Program-made: the position numbers and the translations under genes | Notes under the pieces: generated by a model | What the model saw: the letters and a program-made list of their open reading frames with translations, nothing else | The model's database searches: none | What the model was told of the DNA's origin: nothing | Part shown: in pieces, positions 35,830 to 49,873 of the stretch | Numbering within the stretch: position 1 is the stretch's first letter | Layout of the letters: every line of letters begins with the position of its first letter | Assembly (NCBI RefSeq): GCF_901000735.1 | Contig: NC_081544.1 | Coordinates: 28,886,095 to 28,950,094, forward strand | Direction: 5' to 3' | Length of the DNA stretch: 64,000 bases | Source: Corylus avellana | Taxonomy: Eukaryota; Streptophyta; Magnoliopsida; Fagales; Betulaceae

Positions 35830-37775
35830 GATTTGAATGTATGGTTGTGACAATGAGGGTTATGTCCTATCTTTCTGACTATAATATAAAATAAATAAAC
35901 TGTATTTTTAGGCTATCTGGTTAGACTGAATTTTCTATAACAGACAAAGAAAATTGGTGAACCATTCAATGAAAGCTAAGCTAAACCATACAAAGCCCAT
36001 TTTGGTCAAAGAGCTAATTATAGATAACGTAGGCAACTTAAGTCAGGCCTCAAATTTATGCTCTCTTTGTTAGAGAATTGAGGTGACATAGAAGAGCATA
36101 AGCTATAAATTAAGCTAATTAATAACTCGTTAATGTTTAGGGAATAGTGTTGAGAAAAGCATAAGCTATAACATTAAGCCAATAATTATATGAACTTGTT
36201 TATCTCCAAAACAGCAAAACTCCTGGGGTTGGTGTGTGTTAGGTGAGGGTGTCATGGAAAGTCCCAACTCTTTCAATTAAAATAAAATGGCTTAAATTAA
36301 AGGGTTAAACGCATGCAACCAAGAGATTTCAGAAATTGAAGGAAATGGCAACAAGCAACAGCAGCCACGTAGACAGCAAAAAGGAGTTAGTTGTGGGAGA
36401 AGGAAGATGTCGGTATCAAGGGGGTTGGTACTCCATGGAAATGACCAAATTGGGTCTTGCCACCAACCCACGACGAACTCCCAGGGCCTGAAAGCGCTAA
36501 ACTCAACGTTTTTTCCAAACCAGATTCTCCTACCATTTACCAACTATAACAATGACATGGTGACGACATCATTCATTCCTTCCCATCATCAACTGATTTT
36601 TTTTCTTCTTCTTTTAATTAAGATAAATATTGTGCCAGCAAGACTTCGTTTAGCATTAACAGGGGATTCTGTTTTGGTAAATCAATTGAGAAAACACTTG
36701 CACCTCAATTTGCTGAGTGTTAAATAAATGATTTTGGCTTAAATCAATTAAGAAAAACAGTTAAGGAGCCACTTATGCCCTTGATTAAATGATTTTTTTT
36801 TTTTTTTTAAAAAAAAAATTATGTGGAAATTAAACTTCTTATTGTTTCCATGGTATAATTACTATAAATATCATACGGTGGCCGGTTCTTCATATTTAGA
36901 AATAACACGAAATAATGAGTTGGGTATTAGTTTTATTGTTACCATTTTTGTTTGACTTCAAAAAGAAAAATTGGAATAAAGGATGGATCGAAGGCATGAA
37001 TAGTCAAAGTTATTGGTTTTTGTTTGGTTAGGGTGTTGCGAAAGTGACCAATTGATTCTTAAACTTGAAAACCTGCAAAGGAGTAGTTTGATAAAATAAT
37101 CAACTGGTTAGTAGAGTGGCTTTTTTTTTTCCCCTTCTAAACAAGCAATGGAAAGGGGGTTACATGATTAAAGAAACACAAAAGGAGAAAGCATCCCGAC
37201 AACAAAGTCCAAATAGTAAAATGCAATGCAAATACAGTAACAAGAACTGGATCCAGTCCAAAAAGACCAAACAGCAATTAGTAGAATGGCTAGCTATGTG
37301 TTTGGCAACTGTTGAAGAGTGCCTTTGGGGATAGCAAGTGGGGGCGGGTAGAAACAACAAATAAACCAAAAATTGATGACCCTTTCTTTGTTTATATTTG
37401 CTCAGAGAAAAAAAAAAAAACAAAACACAAAATGATGTTAATATTTTAAGGCAGTGACATGGGTCAAAGAGACATGAATCATTGGGCTGGAGTTTGTAGC
37501 TTGGATCCGAACCCAAATTAAAAAGGCCAGTGAACCAACGACCTTTGAGTTTTGACAAGATTTGTAGCTTGGAAGACTAAAAACAAATTGCACTACATTA
37601 ATTAATTAAACTGGGTCCACATTTCTTTAACCCAGATCTACTTTTCTCTATTTCTCGCTTAGAAAATCAAGACATAATTAGGTAAGACATCGACAACCTT
37701 CTTGTTGTTTTTCTTTGGCGGCAATACAAAGGAAAAAGGGCAATACAAAGTTTTTTTCTTTTTTTAACCAAAATC
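35830..37775. repeat. Right arm of the large inverted repeat
   Basis: Reverse complement of 31993-33938. It belongs to a contig (34039-37775) bounded by N gaps on both sides. If that contig were flipped, it would overlap the last 1.9 kb of the left contig and extend it by 1.8 kb. Confidence 0.93.
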
Positions 37776-37875
37776 NNNNNNNNNNNNNNNNNNNNNNNNN
37801 NNNNNNNNNNNNNNNNNNNNNNNNNNNNNNNNNNNNNNNNNNNNNNNNNNNNNNNNNNNNNNNNNNNNNNNNNNN
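37776..37875. other. Assembly gap, 100 N
   Basis: Placeholder gap of exactly 100 N at the right end of the contig that carries the inverted-repeat arm. Confidence 0.99.
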
Positions 37876-38006
37876 CCATTTTTAAATGCCAAAAAAACCG
37901 CTCAATTATTTCATCACCGGACAGTTGTTGATGTAACCTAACAATCTCACGTGTCATTTGCTTTTATGGTATTTTCCTTTATGGTTAAATATATTAACAT
38001 TGTCTT

Positions 38007-38010
<4 letters not shown>

Positions 38011-38039
<29 letters not shown>
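38011..38039. repeat. (TA)n microsatellite
   Basis: About 14 uninterrupted TA units in the SHM4-SAHH intergenic region. Confidence 0.95.
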
Positions 38040-38044
<5 letters not shown>

Positions 38045-38389
38045 TTAACATTGAATATTTGTTTATATACTAGGGTTGGAGATGCTCAATCCATGAAATT
38101 GAGAAGATTTTTTTTTTTTTTTTTTAATGGGTGAGAGTACGATATTTTATCATGTGTTTACAGAATGGTCCAGCCCATTATATACTTACATAAATATAAA
38201 ATAATTATGACAATCTACAAAAAAGAAAATAAATATAACAATCTCCCACTTGAAAAATAGAAGTCATTTTACGACAAAATAAATGCAAATACGCATTTCA
38301 AAATACAACAACTTGATCCAAATATGTTTGCAAGTAACAGGTAAGAATGCACTGAAAAAATGCATGCCATATATCAAGTACTTACAATA

Positions 38390-39114
38390 ATGTTGTTGAT
38401 GACAGTTTTCCAAGAAGTTATATGGCACGATGTTCGAGGAGTGATACAATGTCCGAGGAGTTGTTGGGCTGTAAAACAACAAAAAATGGGATAAGTGCTG
38501 TCGTGAGTATGCCGATGAGAAATAGCTCTGATGCCTAAGTCAGTAATTGATCTAAGAGAGAGAGAGAGAGAGTAATTAAGCAATGAGAGATTGAGAGAAC
38601 TGTGATTACCAAAATAATGAATTTGAACTTTCCTTTTATAGGCATTAGGTAGCAGTTAGTCTCCATGAAATACTCAGCCCCGCGTTCTCGAAGGTCCACG
38701 TGTGCCATGTTGGCGAAGTGGATCATGGGTTGTGGGTTATTCATCGATCATGAGACCGTTGAATATGTTTGTGGGTGGCTTGGTCATGCTTGTGTCAAAC
38801 GTGGGATCTCGAGTAATCCTTGAGTGCACGTGTCTTGGTTTGGTGTTGACAGCTAGGCGGGGGCCACATTCTGGCGAACGTGGGAGCTTTGCTTGGGCGC
38901 TGAGTGAATCCCACGTTCATTGGTGAACTTGGGTTTTCTTTACTAGCTGAATGATCATTGTACTCTCGATTAAAAGATCATTGTACTATCAGTTAAATGA
39001 CCATCATGCCCTCAGTGGGCTGATCATGCATCGGGCTAGGCTGATTATGTCTCGGCCTAACCTTAGTGGGCTAGAGGCGTTGGGCTTTATAGTCGCAGAT
39101 CCATGACCCAACAA
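38390..39114 (-). mobile_element. Possible LTR retrotransposon LTR (solo or fragment)
   Basis: On the minus strand the segment starts TGTTGGGTCATGGATCTGCG at 39114. It has a TATA box (TATAAAAGG at 38633-38641), a pyrimidine-rich CT run and then TGACTTAGGCATCAGAGC (38525-38543), a word often seen in the R/U5 part of plant LTRs. No gag-pol sequence is adjacent. The right terminus near 38390 and the 5-base target duplication were not confirmed, so this could also be a different repeat. Confidence 0.45.
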
Positions 39115-39633
39115 AACAAATGTGATCCAAGCAAATAGAGTGCAAGGGTAATGCACGAATAACACAAATAATGGGTACTTCATAAATGTCCTTTGCTATG
39201 ATAAAGCGCAAGAAAATTTATTTTCTCTCATTAGCCCCAAATATTTGCATATATTTATAACATTTTCCTTAAAATCACAAGTGGTGTCAATCTCATCCAA
39301 TTTTAAGTACTGATGTCTTGAAGTTTGCTTCCCATAAATGGACTTCTTAAGTTTTCATATTATATATTCTTTTACATTTTATAAATCAAACTAGTTTGTA
39401 GAAGGTACTAGTGTGTTAAGCTTTGTGTTTATCTCTTTTTTTTTTTTGCTTCCCCTACATAGCATAATAACTTAATCGAAAATCTTCCTTATTGTAGGAT
39501 ATTCAATAGTACTAAAAAATATATTATAAATAGCAATAGCTCCAATAGATGTGTTGGGTTAGCCTTAATTAAGTAAAAGCGAAACGACCCCAAGTTTAAA
39601 CAGAATAGGAACCCAGTGCGAGAAAGCACACAA

Positions 39634-39643
39634 AAACCCTAAA
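39634..39643 (+). promoter_or_regulatory. Telo-box in the SAHH promoter
   Basis: AAAACCCTAA about 300 bases upstream of the SAHH start. Such telo-boxes are common in plant promoters of strongly expressed growth genes, usually near the transcription start, so this more distant one may be chance. Confidence 0.35.
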
Positions 39644-39839
39644 ACATCTTAGGGATCCAACCAATCCAAGCATGACGCGTGTCGAACATTGCAGCCTACG
39701 TCCCGTATCGTCGTCCATCATTTACAGCCACACGGGTCCCCGCATCATCTTCCGTGTCCAGCGCTGAAACGTTTCGCTTTCATTTACCAAATCCACCAAC
39801 TCATCACAGCAATCCCCACCGTCCATCTACGCCTTGAAC

Positions 39840-39849
39840 CTATTTATAC
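39840..39849 (+). promoter_or_regulatory. TATA box of SAHH
   Basis: CTATTTATAC, 87-96 bases before the start codon, followed by a CT/CA-rich leader typical of a highly expressed plant gene. Confidence 0.6.
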
Positions 39850-39935
39850 GACCTCTTACTCTCACACTCATCTCGCTCACACCACCCCCTTCAACCCAAT
39901 CACCCTTATTTTTCTTTTCTCTCAATTCGTCGAAA

Positions 39936-41967
<2,032 letters not shown>

Positions 41968-42430
41968 GAGAGAGTCCAGAACAATGACGGATGGCGAGAA
42001 GAAAAACAAATATGTTTGATATTTGGCTTGATTGTTTTTTTTTTAACAAAATTGAGGATTTATAGTAGGACGGTAGGTTTTGTTTCTTGTAGGTTTTTAT
42101 TATTTTTTTGTGTGTTTTGGCGGTGGAATGTATGGGAGGAAAGAAATCCATTGGTCTCTGTTGAAAGAAGACCTGGTTTGGGTTTGAATAATGTTGGATG
42201 GGGCTGTGTGGCATATATTTGTAGCAGCTGAACTTTTGGGTTTCGCTGCATTTGTTTTCATTAAAATGAGAAAAAAAAAAAAAAGAACTACTATTTTCCT
42301 CATGTTATTGATTTTTTTGGTTAACTTTATAGTTTCTTGATTTTTTTTTTGTTTCAAACGTGAGTATGACAGAAAAACGCATAGAACGTGGAAATCATGA
42401 AACTGCATCTGGGCATAGAGTAACCTAGAA

Positions 42431-42622
42431 AAACAGCTGGTAATCAATCCATGGCACGGTGTAGAATGTGGATGGTAGTAGGTTAACGTCAAATCTTGTG
42501 GAATTATGTTTCATGGTTATCTTTAACAGCTGGTAATCAATCCATGGCACGGTGTAGAATGTGGATGGTAGTAGGGTAGTGTAACGTCAAATCTTGTGGA
42601 ATTATGTTTCATGGTTATCTTT
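42431..42622. repeat. Tandem duplication of about 95 bases downstream of SAHH
   Basis: The block starting AACAGCTGGTAATCAATCC and ending TTTCATGGTTATCTTT occurs twice in a row. The copies are almost identical except for about 6 extra bases (GTAGTG) in the second copy. The high identity points to a recent event. Confidence 0.92.
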
Positions 42623-42938
42623 TTAACTGTTGATAAATGATAATCTAACAATTTGTTTCTAAAGAAAGACAAGATTTATTTGTCTCATTCCCTTACCCAC
42701 TACTCCCCAGTCCCCACCTACCTTAATTTTTCTTTTTTGTTAAAAAAATAGTGACGAGTAAGATAGAAAAAACCTGACTTTAAAGTGAATCAATCAAGAC
42801 TCTCGAAATCGAATGTTATATTTTTTTCCAGGCAAAAAAAAGAAAGAAGGAATTCAGAGGTTAAAAATCAAGTTTGGTTTTAGAAAACTCCCAAAATCAG
42901 GAGCTGGTGCCTCTTAACCTTGAATCCAAGCACACCAT

Positions 42939-43785
42939 TAAGAGAAATTATGTTAAAGTTGGACTTGATCTAATAAGATGATAGGGATGGTAGCCGCAGG
43001 AGTAGGAGACGTAATCTCAAATACGCCTTATCTTATCATGGGAGTCTTATTTATCATTATAATCATCAGCTTTGAGTAGGTTTCTTTGTAGTTATCATGA
43101 GTAGTAGAAGTTATCGATATAATCTGGTAGGAAGGATGAGAGAGTATTCATTGACGGTGACTCCTACATTAAAATTTAAGTATAGTATTATCAATAATAT
43201 GCCCTTTCCATTTCTACATTCAACCACAAAACACCCTCTATCTCAGTAGATTAGATTTTATCTTTTAGAATGAGGATAATAAAGGCATCCATTTTATCCT
43301 GTTATGATTTGATGGGTGTTTTCTCAAAAGTCGAATCCAAAGGAATCAAAAACGGAGACGACGACAACGAAGACCAAGAGAGCTCTAATGGGCTTTCGTC
43401 GGTGTACAATAAGAGAGGGTCTAATCTGATGCCTGTTGGATATTTTTCCTGGGCCAAGTATGATATCATGGCATCAATGCACCCAAAAACAGAGAATGCC
43501 CTTGCTGCTGCTTTCATTTCCAACTTTGGTGCTCATAATTTGCGCTTGCAAGCTCTTGAATTTTGGTGAGACAGGCTTTTTATGGGACAGAATATATTAA
43601 GAGAAATTACGTTGAAGTAGGACTTGATGATCTAATAAGGTTTAGTGGTTGTTTTATGATTAGTTTTTATCATTTTAGAATTAACATCAGTTTTATCATT
43701 ATTATTTCAAGATTTTAGGCGTTTGATTGTTATTTTATCTTGTAGTAAGATTGCCAGAATAATAACAAAGGCATCCAAAGAATTT
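42939..43785. repeat. Diverged direct repeats bracketing a 300-base unique segment
   Basis: ATTAAGAGAAATTATGTTAA...GGACTTGATCTAATAAG at 42939-42980 recurs, with changes, at 43599-43640. GATAATAAAGGCATCC near 43274 recurs as AATAACAAAGGCATCC near 43765. The ordered landmarks suggest repeats of roughly 180-350 bases on each side of about 43293-43597. A small TRIM-like element is one explanation, but no primer-binding site or polypurine tract was identified. Confidence 0.5.
43270..43569 (+). CDS. Small hypothetical ORF, 99 aa, between direct repeats
   Basis: I do not recognise this protein. It starts in the left repeat and runs through an acidic stretch ([12 protein letters not shown]) to [20 protein letters not shown] and ends [10 protein letters not shown]. 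The C-terminal half looks protein-like, but there is no known domain, signal peptide or membrane segment and no clear promoter. It may be a captured gene fragment or chance. Confidence 0.2.
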   Translation: MRIIKASILSCYDLMGVFSKVESKGIKNGDDDNEDQESSNGLSSVYNKRGSNLMPVGYFSWAKYDIMASMHPKTENALAAAFISNFGAHNLRLQALEFW

Positions 43786-45281
43786 ATCATCCAAACTTAT
43801 TTTTAAAAGAAGCCTAGATCCTCTCTAAAAAATTGAAGAAAGCAAGTAACCTACACAGTTACACCTACATGGCAACCATTTCACAAATGGATTTCCTGCA
43901 TAGCAGTATTCTCGCTAGAGATAAGAGGCTCCATTGCTATGACATCTTTTCAATGCAAGACTCAAACCTTTCTACACTCACACTTGTATACTTAACATGA
44001 TCTTCTAAGTTATCTTACTGAATGAAATTTACATTAGAAAAAGAGAAGTGCAAATAAAAAGAAAGAGAACAATAACTTTCAAAATAGAGGAGGAGAGATT
44101 TAAGGGATTTGTAACAAAGAGCGGCTAGAATTTCCCCGAGAGGATTTGCAACTATGCATATCCAGCAATATTTTTGAGGTCAGGTGGGTATTTTATCAAA
44201 GGAGCCATAAAATATAAATTTGCCAAATGGCATAGGAAGATATCAAGAAGCAGCCAGCAGATGCAAGGGCAGTAGAGCCAAGTACAAAGGCAGTAGCACT
44301 GGATCCATTTGGTAATGCAGACTAAATTATTCATCAACAATGATTAAAAACAAATGAGTACATAAAGCAGGTGTCATGATCACTACGAGCCATGTTATAT
44401 GTCTAGCTTAAGGCGTTAGCACCATCGATGGAAAAATTATGTTTAACTCACCATCTTATTATTTCCGAACCATACCAAGCTTTGTAAGCCCTTACTAGGA
44501 AAAATTCAGAACTTAGACCCAGAATCCACAAATTGCAACGCATTATGCAGAAAAAACGAAATCCCAAAGAGAAAAATAATATCATCTTAAAGAAAAAGAT
44601 CATCAAGATACATAGCTCATAAGAACCACATGAGGACATCGTTGATTATCTCTACTGAAAAATAGGTGGAAAATTAAAAGAGGCAGAACAATACTGCATA
44701 GAATCTCATATCAGTGACCGATTTCTAACACAATGATGAACTCTTTTGAGGCTATTGGTGTTAGTGCCTAGAAATTGTGAGTGAAGTTAGTTTGAGAAGT
44801 TCTAGCCTCCAATTCTTGAGTAAGAGTTTGCAATATTTCCTTCTCACAGCAGGAAATTAATTATTTGATTTAGAGGATAGTGGAAAGCAGAGTGAAGCAT
44901 ATAGCACTAAAGCAGTGCAGCCCATGGCTCCACTGTACATGTTAATGAGGCTATCCTCTATTTTATTATTAGGCAAATGGATAGTACCCCTTAAATCAAA
45001 ACACGTGATATAATGAACAGCTTTACTTTGCATCATGGGTGACTTTACAATGAGATAAGCATTTGATTCCCATAAAGACACCAAGGGCTGGCATCTCATT
45101 CGACCTTGGGCATGGCATGGTGAAAAAGGAATGGTGGGATGGCACAGGGTGGCGTGGGGTAAGGTGCTAAAGAAACCTGAAGTTAGATTGAGCTTGAAAT
45201 AGACAGGCCAGCTAATATTAGTCTAACCTTCCCTCTTAAATGCTGATGCAATCATCCTGTTTTCCACTCTAAACATCCTCC

Positions 45282-45313
<32 letters not shown>

Positions 45314-45801
45314 CAATATCAAATCACAATATAGCTTCTGGCAAATTTAGCTTTTATAAGTTGTGAAGTTCTCAATCCAAGAACCAGCTCAAATTTTATA
45401 ATCATGCCTTTGACTGAAACTTCTGTAAATTAATTTTTTTAAAAGGAGCAAAATATTATATGGACTGGGTTCTTCCTCTATGAACAAATAATTTACACCT
45501 TAAAAAAGGGGGAAGGACTGAAGACTCTAAATCTCCTCCAGAAATGAGTACTAAAAAGTGAAATGTAGATATTGTCATCAATTCCCCTAACAAGCATTAC
45601 ACCTATATTCGTATTTTCTTGAAAGATCACACTAGATCTCCCTAAAATCAAGGTAATCTTACATTTAAATAGCATATGAAAAGAAGGGTCTCAAATATAC
45701 AATCATAGTTAATACCCCAACAACAAAACACATAAGAAAAAAAAAATAAAAAAGGAAAGTGCTTGGATTTCTCCATGCTAATAATGTATCTAGCATTATC
45801 A

Positions 45802-46182
45802 TCAAGTTTTGATGATACCTCTTGCACATCGAGTAATGACTTCACAGCCTCTATTGTAAGGATTTGCCACTCCAGCATTGCAATTGTAGTATGGAGCCCC
45901 TGGCTTTGCACAAGGGGTCATGTCCCTCCTCAGTGTCGCATAGCTTATATACTTCCTCTGCATCGCCAGAACCCTCCTATTGCTCTCTGAATCCATTTCT
46001 GTCTCTGTTAAGCACTCACCGATCGTTTGGGTGCAAGCCCTTTTCACCATTCCGTCGATTTCACTGTTTTTCAGTGAATCCAGGCCCAGAACCGAAACCC
46101 CATTGCAGATTGAGAGCTGGGTATGGAGGAAAAACACTACTAGGTAGAGAAAGGTCACGGGAAGGAGGCTGGGTTTGGACAT
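45802..46182 (-). CDS. RALF: RALF (rapid alkalinization factor) peptide precursor
   Basis: Intronless, 126 aa. An N-terminal signal peptide (about residues 1-27, LLPVTFLYLVVFFLHTQL core) leads to the secretory path. A prodomain follows with SNRRVLAMQ, an RRxL site of the kind cut by the site-1 subtilase. The mature peptide carries the YISY motif used for FERONIA-family receptor binding, then four cysteines in TPC, YYNC, RGC and ITRC with CNAGVANPYNRGC between them. RALFs act in the apoplast, raising extracellular pH and modulating growth and immunity through CrRLK1L receptors. Its place between SAHH and the heat stress factor matches my memory of Arabidopsis RALFL31, but the exact orthologue was not tested. 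Confidence 0.95.
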   Translation of the reverse strand: MSKPSLLPVTFLYLVVFFLHTQLSICNGVSVLGLDSLKNSEIDGMVKRACTQTIGECLTETEMDSESNRRVLAMQRKYISYATLRRDMTPCAKPGAPYYNCNAGVANPYNRGCEVITRCARGIIKT

Positions 46183-48655
46183 CTTTTGTTTATCTTGTCT
46201 TGGGTGGAGTATTCTTGTTTTCCGTTTGTGTTTGTATTTGTGTTGTCAATTGAAAAAGACAGATTCTTGGTAGTTGGAGGGTCATAAATGGAACATGACT
46301 TCGCTTACTGTAGATTCTGAAATCATTAGTACGACTTTAGGCCATGAGCTGTGGAGCATCAAGGGATGAGTGACACTCCCCCATCCCACTTGATCTTTTT
46401 AGTCTGAAGAAGAAAATAATTTCTATCTTTATTTCTTTTTTACTTTTCTTTTTTTTAATGAGTAAAAGAACTCAAAGTCCAACAAAATAATATTATTTAT
46501 GCATCAACCATTTTCCAGTCTCAAGTCTCAAAGAAGATCTTAAGATGGAAGAAGGATGCGGGAATGTTCCAATGGTGCTGATTGTAGCTACCCATAATGA
46601 GGACTTCGGTTTTAGTGTTACATTTTAATATTCTTTAGTCAACTTCCATCTATTTTGAGGAGAATTTAAGAATATTTGTATTTCTCTGCTTTGAATTCTT
46701 TGTCCATCTCAGAAACTGTTTTCGAAATTAAAAAAAAAAAAAAAAACTGCTTGTTTTTTGCAATTATTCTCTTTAATTTAAACTCATATAAAATACTTAA
46801 AAAAATATTAATTGTGTGTGGGAGAGAGTAAATAATATTAATAAAAGAAGACCTCAATGGAATGAGTAAATAATATTAATAATAGAGATACTCCTTCGAC
46901 GAAATCCCCCTAATGGCACAGATTTCTTCTAATTAGTGTTCTCAAGTTAGGCATATCACATTTTAAGGGCAGGATTTTGCGAGTTTTCAACTATTTTAAG
47001 ATGAGTATGTAAATTAAAAATGATTAAATTCAATTTTTTTTTAAAAATTTTATTTTTTCGAATGAAAACAGTGTACGTGTGAGAAGTTTGCAGAGTAAAA
47101 TAAAGAGGGTAGGGGTGGAGTGTAAGACACTCACCTACTGTAGGTGTTGTGTGGGCATATGCTTATGAATGATAGGAATGGGGACCAACCACCATCAATG
47201 ATTCAATGGATATTTGTTTTACGACCAAAAGCAGAGTCCATGTGCCTTTCCTTTTTACCTGTGGCTACCTGTTTCACGTCAAAATTGGTGCGTTATCCCC
47301 ACTGCCCACATAAATCAAAAAAAGAAAAAGAAAAGAGAAATGGAGAAAGGAAAAAATAAAAAGAGAAAAACAAGTGTAGAGAGCAAATTGCAATATAGAG
47401 AGGAATGGACATTGGTTTCACGTGAAAAATTAAAGGGAAAAGCAGCGAATTACAATGGCCTCTGTCCGAATAGATACTTTGGTTTGTGGCAAATGAAACA
47501 AACAAGAATTATTTATTACGATAGCCCCTACTTGGCCCGAACAGAGTCAAAATGTGGTTAAATTTGTTTGTTTGAACATGACCTGTGTCCCCTGCCTTTC
47601 GCACGATTGATCACATCACATGGTCGTGTCTTCGAAATGGCACATCCTTGAAAGTTTCACTTGTTGCGTCCTATTTGGATGAGAGATCACTTTCATCTTC
47701 TGGCATTTTTATGTTTTTTAAAAAATGATGTAATTTTTAAAATTAACATTTGATTAAAATTTAATAATAATTAATTACAAATTTAATGATAATTTTAAGA
47801 GTCACATCATTTTTGGAAGGACACAAAAAGAACTGTAACATTACTGTAAGAATAGTACAATAACAAATGAGGTCATCGGAAACTATAATTGGAAAATGCA
47901 AGTAGATTAATTTGATAGCAAAGCATGAAAGTGAGAAGAAAAGCAATATAAAAAATAATAATAATACCAAAAAAAAAAAAAAAAACTGAAGAAAACATAT
48001 AAAAAGAGGTCATAATCGACTATACTGATAAGAGTAACACAATATAGTAGTATTTAAGGTGGCAGATCTCCCAAACGTACACTCTGATATTGTATTTATG
48101 GGCAATGACATATATGTGAATTGGACAAGTGTTGGAAGATTCAATATGTCACTAACCACACACAATATATACATATTTCTTTGGGTAAGTAGCAGGTTCT
48201 TTCATTCCATTAAACTTTATGCTAAATCAAAGGCTTTTATGTCTCAGAAAATAAAATCTTAAAGAGGCAAGAAAGGTGTACATCAAGTTGAACACAAAAA
48301 GTTTGAAACTTTTTCTACATGGTGGAGCAAAGGGGAATTTATACAATTATGATCTCAGATGAAGAATCAGCTATTGCCTAGCATTTCAAAAAGTAGCAAA
48401 TCTGTATTATACACCAAATATTATTTCGTTATTACATTTTACGCATCAATGCCACACTGTTAATGTAGACTTTTCAGGGACAATGGCACTACCATGAATA
48501 ATAATAATAATAATCAGCAGCGACCAAGAACTTGTGGCATTTCCGCATCAACTTATTCAAACCAATAGCAGGGCAAGTTTTGAATCACTTAACTATCAAA
48601 TGTGATCTTACAAAGCATTGGAAGAACAGAAGTAGACTTCAGCAACATTGATGCT
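46183..48655. other. Intergenic region upstream of RALF and downstream of HSFA5
   Basis: Contains the RALF upstream region (46183 onward, no clear TATA box) and a foldback element at 47718-47816. Open frames such as 47214-47561 are lysine- and repeat-rich and look like chance. ATA/ATT repeats occur near 47955 and 48500. Confidence 0.6.
47718..47816. mobile_element. Small hairpin MITE
   Basis: AAAAAATGATGTAATTTTTA at the left pairs with TAAGAGTCACATCATTTTT at the right, a stem of about 36 bases with AATTTAATAATAATTAATTA in the loop. A relative of one arm (GATGTAACTTTTTAAAATTA) lies at 60319-60355. Confidence 0.6.
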
Positions 48656-49873
48656 TCAAAGAGTGAGCTGCTCCATGTTCTTGGCATTTCTGGAAATTCC
48701 AAGGCCTGACCTTCCATCATCTTGCTCTTCGTATGGGTTGGCCCTATATGTAGAAATGGCCTCTTCATTTTCCGAACAACCTGGTCTTTCAGTTAGGAAC
48801 TGTTCCCAAAATACATCATTTACTCTAACTGGAGCAGCTGCAGGCTCTTGAATGTTATTTGGAGCCCTTTGAGAGGAAGATAAAGTCGTGTCATCAGCCG
48901 GATTTCTACTCATTGGAAAAGCTATCGTTTCAGATTCTTTAACATTGGCACCAGTCCTTGAATCTGGGGATTTGCCAATTTCCTCAGCTACTTGGGGCAT
49001 CCTAGCCGAATAAGGACTTCTGTTGACTTGCATTGGAGAAGAGGCCAGAGTAAGATTTAAATGGCACGAAATATTACCATCACCTTCCTCATTAGAGGTC
49101 AAACTTGGCTGCAAGGGGTGGAACATTGGGCTTTTTTGAGACGCAGTTGAATCTATTTTAAGTGTAAAAGATGCTCCTGTATCTGAAAGCTCTAATGTTT
49201 CAAGTGGAAATACAAAACCTTCAGTTCGCATCTGCGCACATTTTGGTTCTCCTTCAGATAGTTTCCTCTTTGGACTTGCTCCATCTTCATTGGAACTCTG
49301 TGTGCTGCGTGAAACCATGTTAATGTCTGAAACAGCTGGTGATAATTCCAATCTCAGCTTATTTGAGAAATCTTGGTGAAAAACATTCCCAAACTCAGTT
49401 CTAGAACTGCTGTGGTTATCCAGAAAACTATTTTCCGCAACTGGCGGTGAATGATCAACTTGAGGCAGTCGTCTTTTTTTATTATATGCTGAGAAATCCA
49501 TAGATTCAATTTTCCGAGCAAGAATTTCAGCAAAAGTAGGGTTCTCAAAAGCCTTTTTTAATGTGGTCAGCAAATTATTCTGCCTCTGCTCCATGTTATC
49601 CACTCGTTGCTTCAGGTCTTCGAACTGAAACTTTGCTGCTGACCACTGCTGTTTGGACCTTAAAGCATTTGCTTCAAGTGCAGCTTTCTCTTGTGAAAGC
49701 TTCTCTATCGCTTCATCAAGAGCTGCTCTGTCTGGATCGACCGCAGAACCTTGAGGGTGACTGTGGCTGTGAATAGGTTTTCTGCGGTGGATATTTTTAA
49801 GAAGATGCTTTTGATCTTTCACAAATTCTTCATTAGCAAACTCCCATCTCTCAGGATCAATCTTTCGAAATCC
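48656..49873 (-). CDS. HSFA5: Class A heat stress transcription factor (HSFA5-type), last exon only
   Basis: The exon starts at CAG/GGATTTCG (49873), the conserved intron site inside the HSF DNA-binding domain, and codes 405 residues. It begins GFRKIDPERWEFANEEFVKD and HLLKNIHRRKPIHSHS (end of the DNA-binding domain). The HR-A/B oligomerisation coiled coil follows (LDEAIEKLSQEKAALEANAL onward), then a KKRRLP nuclear signal, the AHA activation motif DVFWEQFLTERPG and a C-terminal NMEQLTL that resembles an export signal. The first exon, with the N-terminal half of the DNA-binding domain, is not visible upstream to 51312 and may lie in the 448-N gap. HSFA4 is the closest alternative; the KDQKHLLKNIHRRKPIHSHS text and gene order favour HSFA5. 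Confidence 0.88.
   Translation of the reverse strand, partial: GFRKIDPERWEFANEEFVKDQKHLLKNIHRRKPIHSHSHPQGSAVDPDRAALDEAIEKLSQEKAALEANALRSKQQWSAAKFQFEDLKQRVDNMEQRQNNLLTTLKKAFENPTFAEILARKIESMDFSAYNKKRRLPQVDHSPPVAENSFLDNHSSSRTEFGNVFHQDFSNKLRLELSPAVSDINMVSRSTQSSNEDGASPKRKLSEGEPKCAQMRTEGFVFPLETLELSDTGASFTLKIDSTASQKSPMFHPLQPSLTSNEEGDGNISCHLNLTLASSPMQVNRSPYSARMPQVAEEIGKSPDSRTGANVKESETIAFPMSRNPADDTTLSSSQRAPNNIQEPAAAPVRVNDVFWEQFLTERPGCSENEEAISTYRANPYEEQDDGRSGLGISRNAKNMEQLTL

Larger units (their letters stand above)
31354..39935. other. Intergenic region between SHM4 and SAHH, mostly repeats and gaps
   Basis: No host gene is recognised. It contains a TA run (31651-31671), the inverted repeat arms 31993-33938 and 35830-37775, two 100-N gaps, the TIR element 34058-35212, an LTR-like fragment (about 38390-39114) and the SAHH promoter. 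Paired open frames such as 32210-32608 and 37160-37558 are the same sequence read in the two arms and have no known family. Confidence 0.6.
41968..45801. other. SAHH 3' region and intergenic DNA up to the RALF gene
   Basis: The SAHH 3' untranslated region probably ends near the A-run at about 42270. A 95-base tandem duplication (42431-42622) and a direct-repeat pair around a small ORF (42939-43785) follow. From 43800 to 45800 I see AT-rich DNA, a TA run at 45283-45309 and no recognisable gene. Confidence 0.6.

Noticed and set aside
47214..47561. 115-residue plus-strand ORF
   Set aside because: Lysine-rich low-complexity centre and no family likeness; chance frame.
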